Of a stretch of DNA of 7,827 bases, positions 7,564 to 7,827 are shown piece by piece; the first letter of the stretch is position 1; each line of letters begins with the position of its first letter. The notes beneath the pieces were generated by a model that was not told the origin of the DNA, ran no database searches, and worked only from the letters and a program-made list of their open reading frames with translations. This DNA is from SCUN01 sp964343975 (GTDB taxonomy: Bacteria > Acidobacteriota > Vicinamibacteria > Vicinamibacterales > SCN-69-37). The stretch lies in contig CAYFLU010000154.1 in NCBI GenBank assembly GCA_964343975.1, positions 1 to 7,827 of the forward strand, written 5' to 3'. A program made the translations under genes and the position numbers.

Positions 7564-7827
7564 GTCTCGAGGGAGTGCCGTTCGCCGAGCGCGCCCGTAC
7601 GCCGGAAGCGCAGGTCCTGCTTGCAGCGCTGCATCAGGATCCGGCGCGGCTCGACGCCTCCCCGATCGACACGCTGACGCCCGCGCAGTGGGAACGCCTC
7701 GTGTCCGTGGCACGTGAACAGCGCGTGCGCGTACTCCTCATGCGTCGCCTGCATCAGGAGGACCGGCTCGGTGACATTCCGTCGAACACACTGGCATCCC
7801 TCCGCGCTGATTGCAGGTGTCGAGGCC
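7560..7827 (+). CDS. Probable nucleotidyltransferase-family protein, N-terminal part (runs off the window)
   Basis: Only 89 residues are visible, starting at the ATG that overlaps the B2-like stop (ATGA). The text is helical: EAQVLLAALHQDP, then LTPAQWERLVSVAREQRVRVLLMRRLHQE, then IPSNTLASLRAD. This pattern, a leucine-rich first helix followed by 'W..L...AREQRV..LL.RRL', resembles the N-terminal domain of the nucleotidyltransferase family (NTP_transf_5 type) that often neighbours lasso B2 genes. The catalytic GSxxDxD-like motif would lie beyond the window, so the call rests on N-terminal pattern and context. The last few residues (CRCRG) are not typical of the family, but too little is present to judge. 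Confidence 0.5.
   Translation, partial: MSLEGVPFAERARTPEAQVLLAALHQDPARLDASPIDTLTPAQWERLVSVAREQRVRVLLMRRLHQEDRLGDIPSNTLASLRADCRCRG

Overview
The window is very GC-rich bacterial chromosome packed with protein genes and has one real intergenic control region (about 4721-4882). A dnaK-dnaJ set carrying its own MerR-type repressor hspR, a zinc-finger DnaC-like ATPase, a compact class A penicillin-binding protein and a lasso-B2-like protease together suggest a free-living high-GC bacterium. My best guess is Acidobacteriota (Vicinamibacteria-like) or a similar soil phylum. This is inferred from gene content only and I hold it weakly.

Minus-strand block, read from 4720 down to 1: dnaK (Hsp70) - dnaJ (Hsp40) - hspR (heat-shock repressor) - DnaC/DnaI-like helicase-loader ATPase - hemW (radical SAM heme chaperone, cut by the window edge). 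Spacing is tight: 3 nt from dnaK to dnaJ, 10 nt from dnaJ to hspR with the dnaJ stop lying inside the hspR Shine-Dalgarno, 56 nt from hspR to the ATPase, and a 1-nt TAGTG overlap into hemW. One transcript from the dnaK promoter could carry all five genes. HspR would then close a feedback loop: DnaK/DnaJ capacity and the HspR level are set by the same promoter. grpE is not in this cluster.

Divergent control region (4721-4882): it is AT-rich compared with its surroundings. It holds a near-consensus sigma-70-type promoter for dnaK (TTGACA-N18-TATACT), a HAIR-like HspR half-site pair over the -35 box, a second small palindrome at the predicted dnaK start site, and a -10-like TACACT so close to the penicillin-binding protein start that its mRNA may be leaderless.

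Plus-strand block, 4883 to the right edge: a bifunctional class A penicillin-binding protein (PBP1A type), then a lasso-peptide B2-like transglutaminase-fold protease, then the start of a probable nucleotidyltransferase-family protein. Both junctions are 4-nt ATGA overlaps, so the three are probably translationally coupled. No lasso precursor, B1 or cyclase gene is visible before the window ends.

Points most worth a second look: the DnaJ J-domain has HPG instead of the near-invariant HPD, the lasso-B2-like pair is fused into a cell-wall synthase operon, and the dnaK promoter has a plausible HspR operator. I saw no tRNA, rRNA, CRISPR array, insertion sequence or convincing intrinsic terminator.
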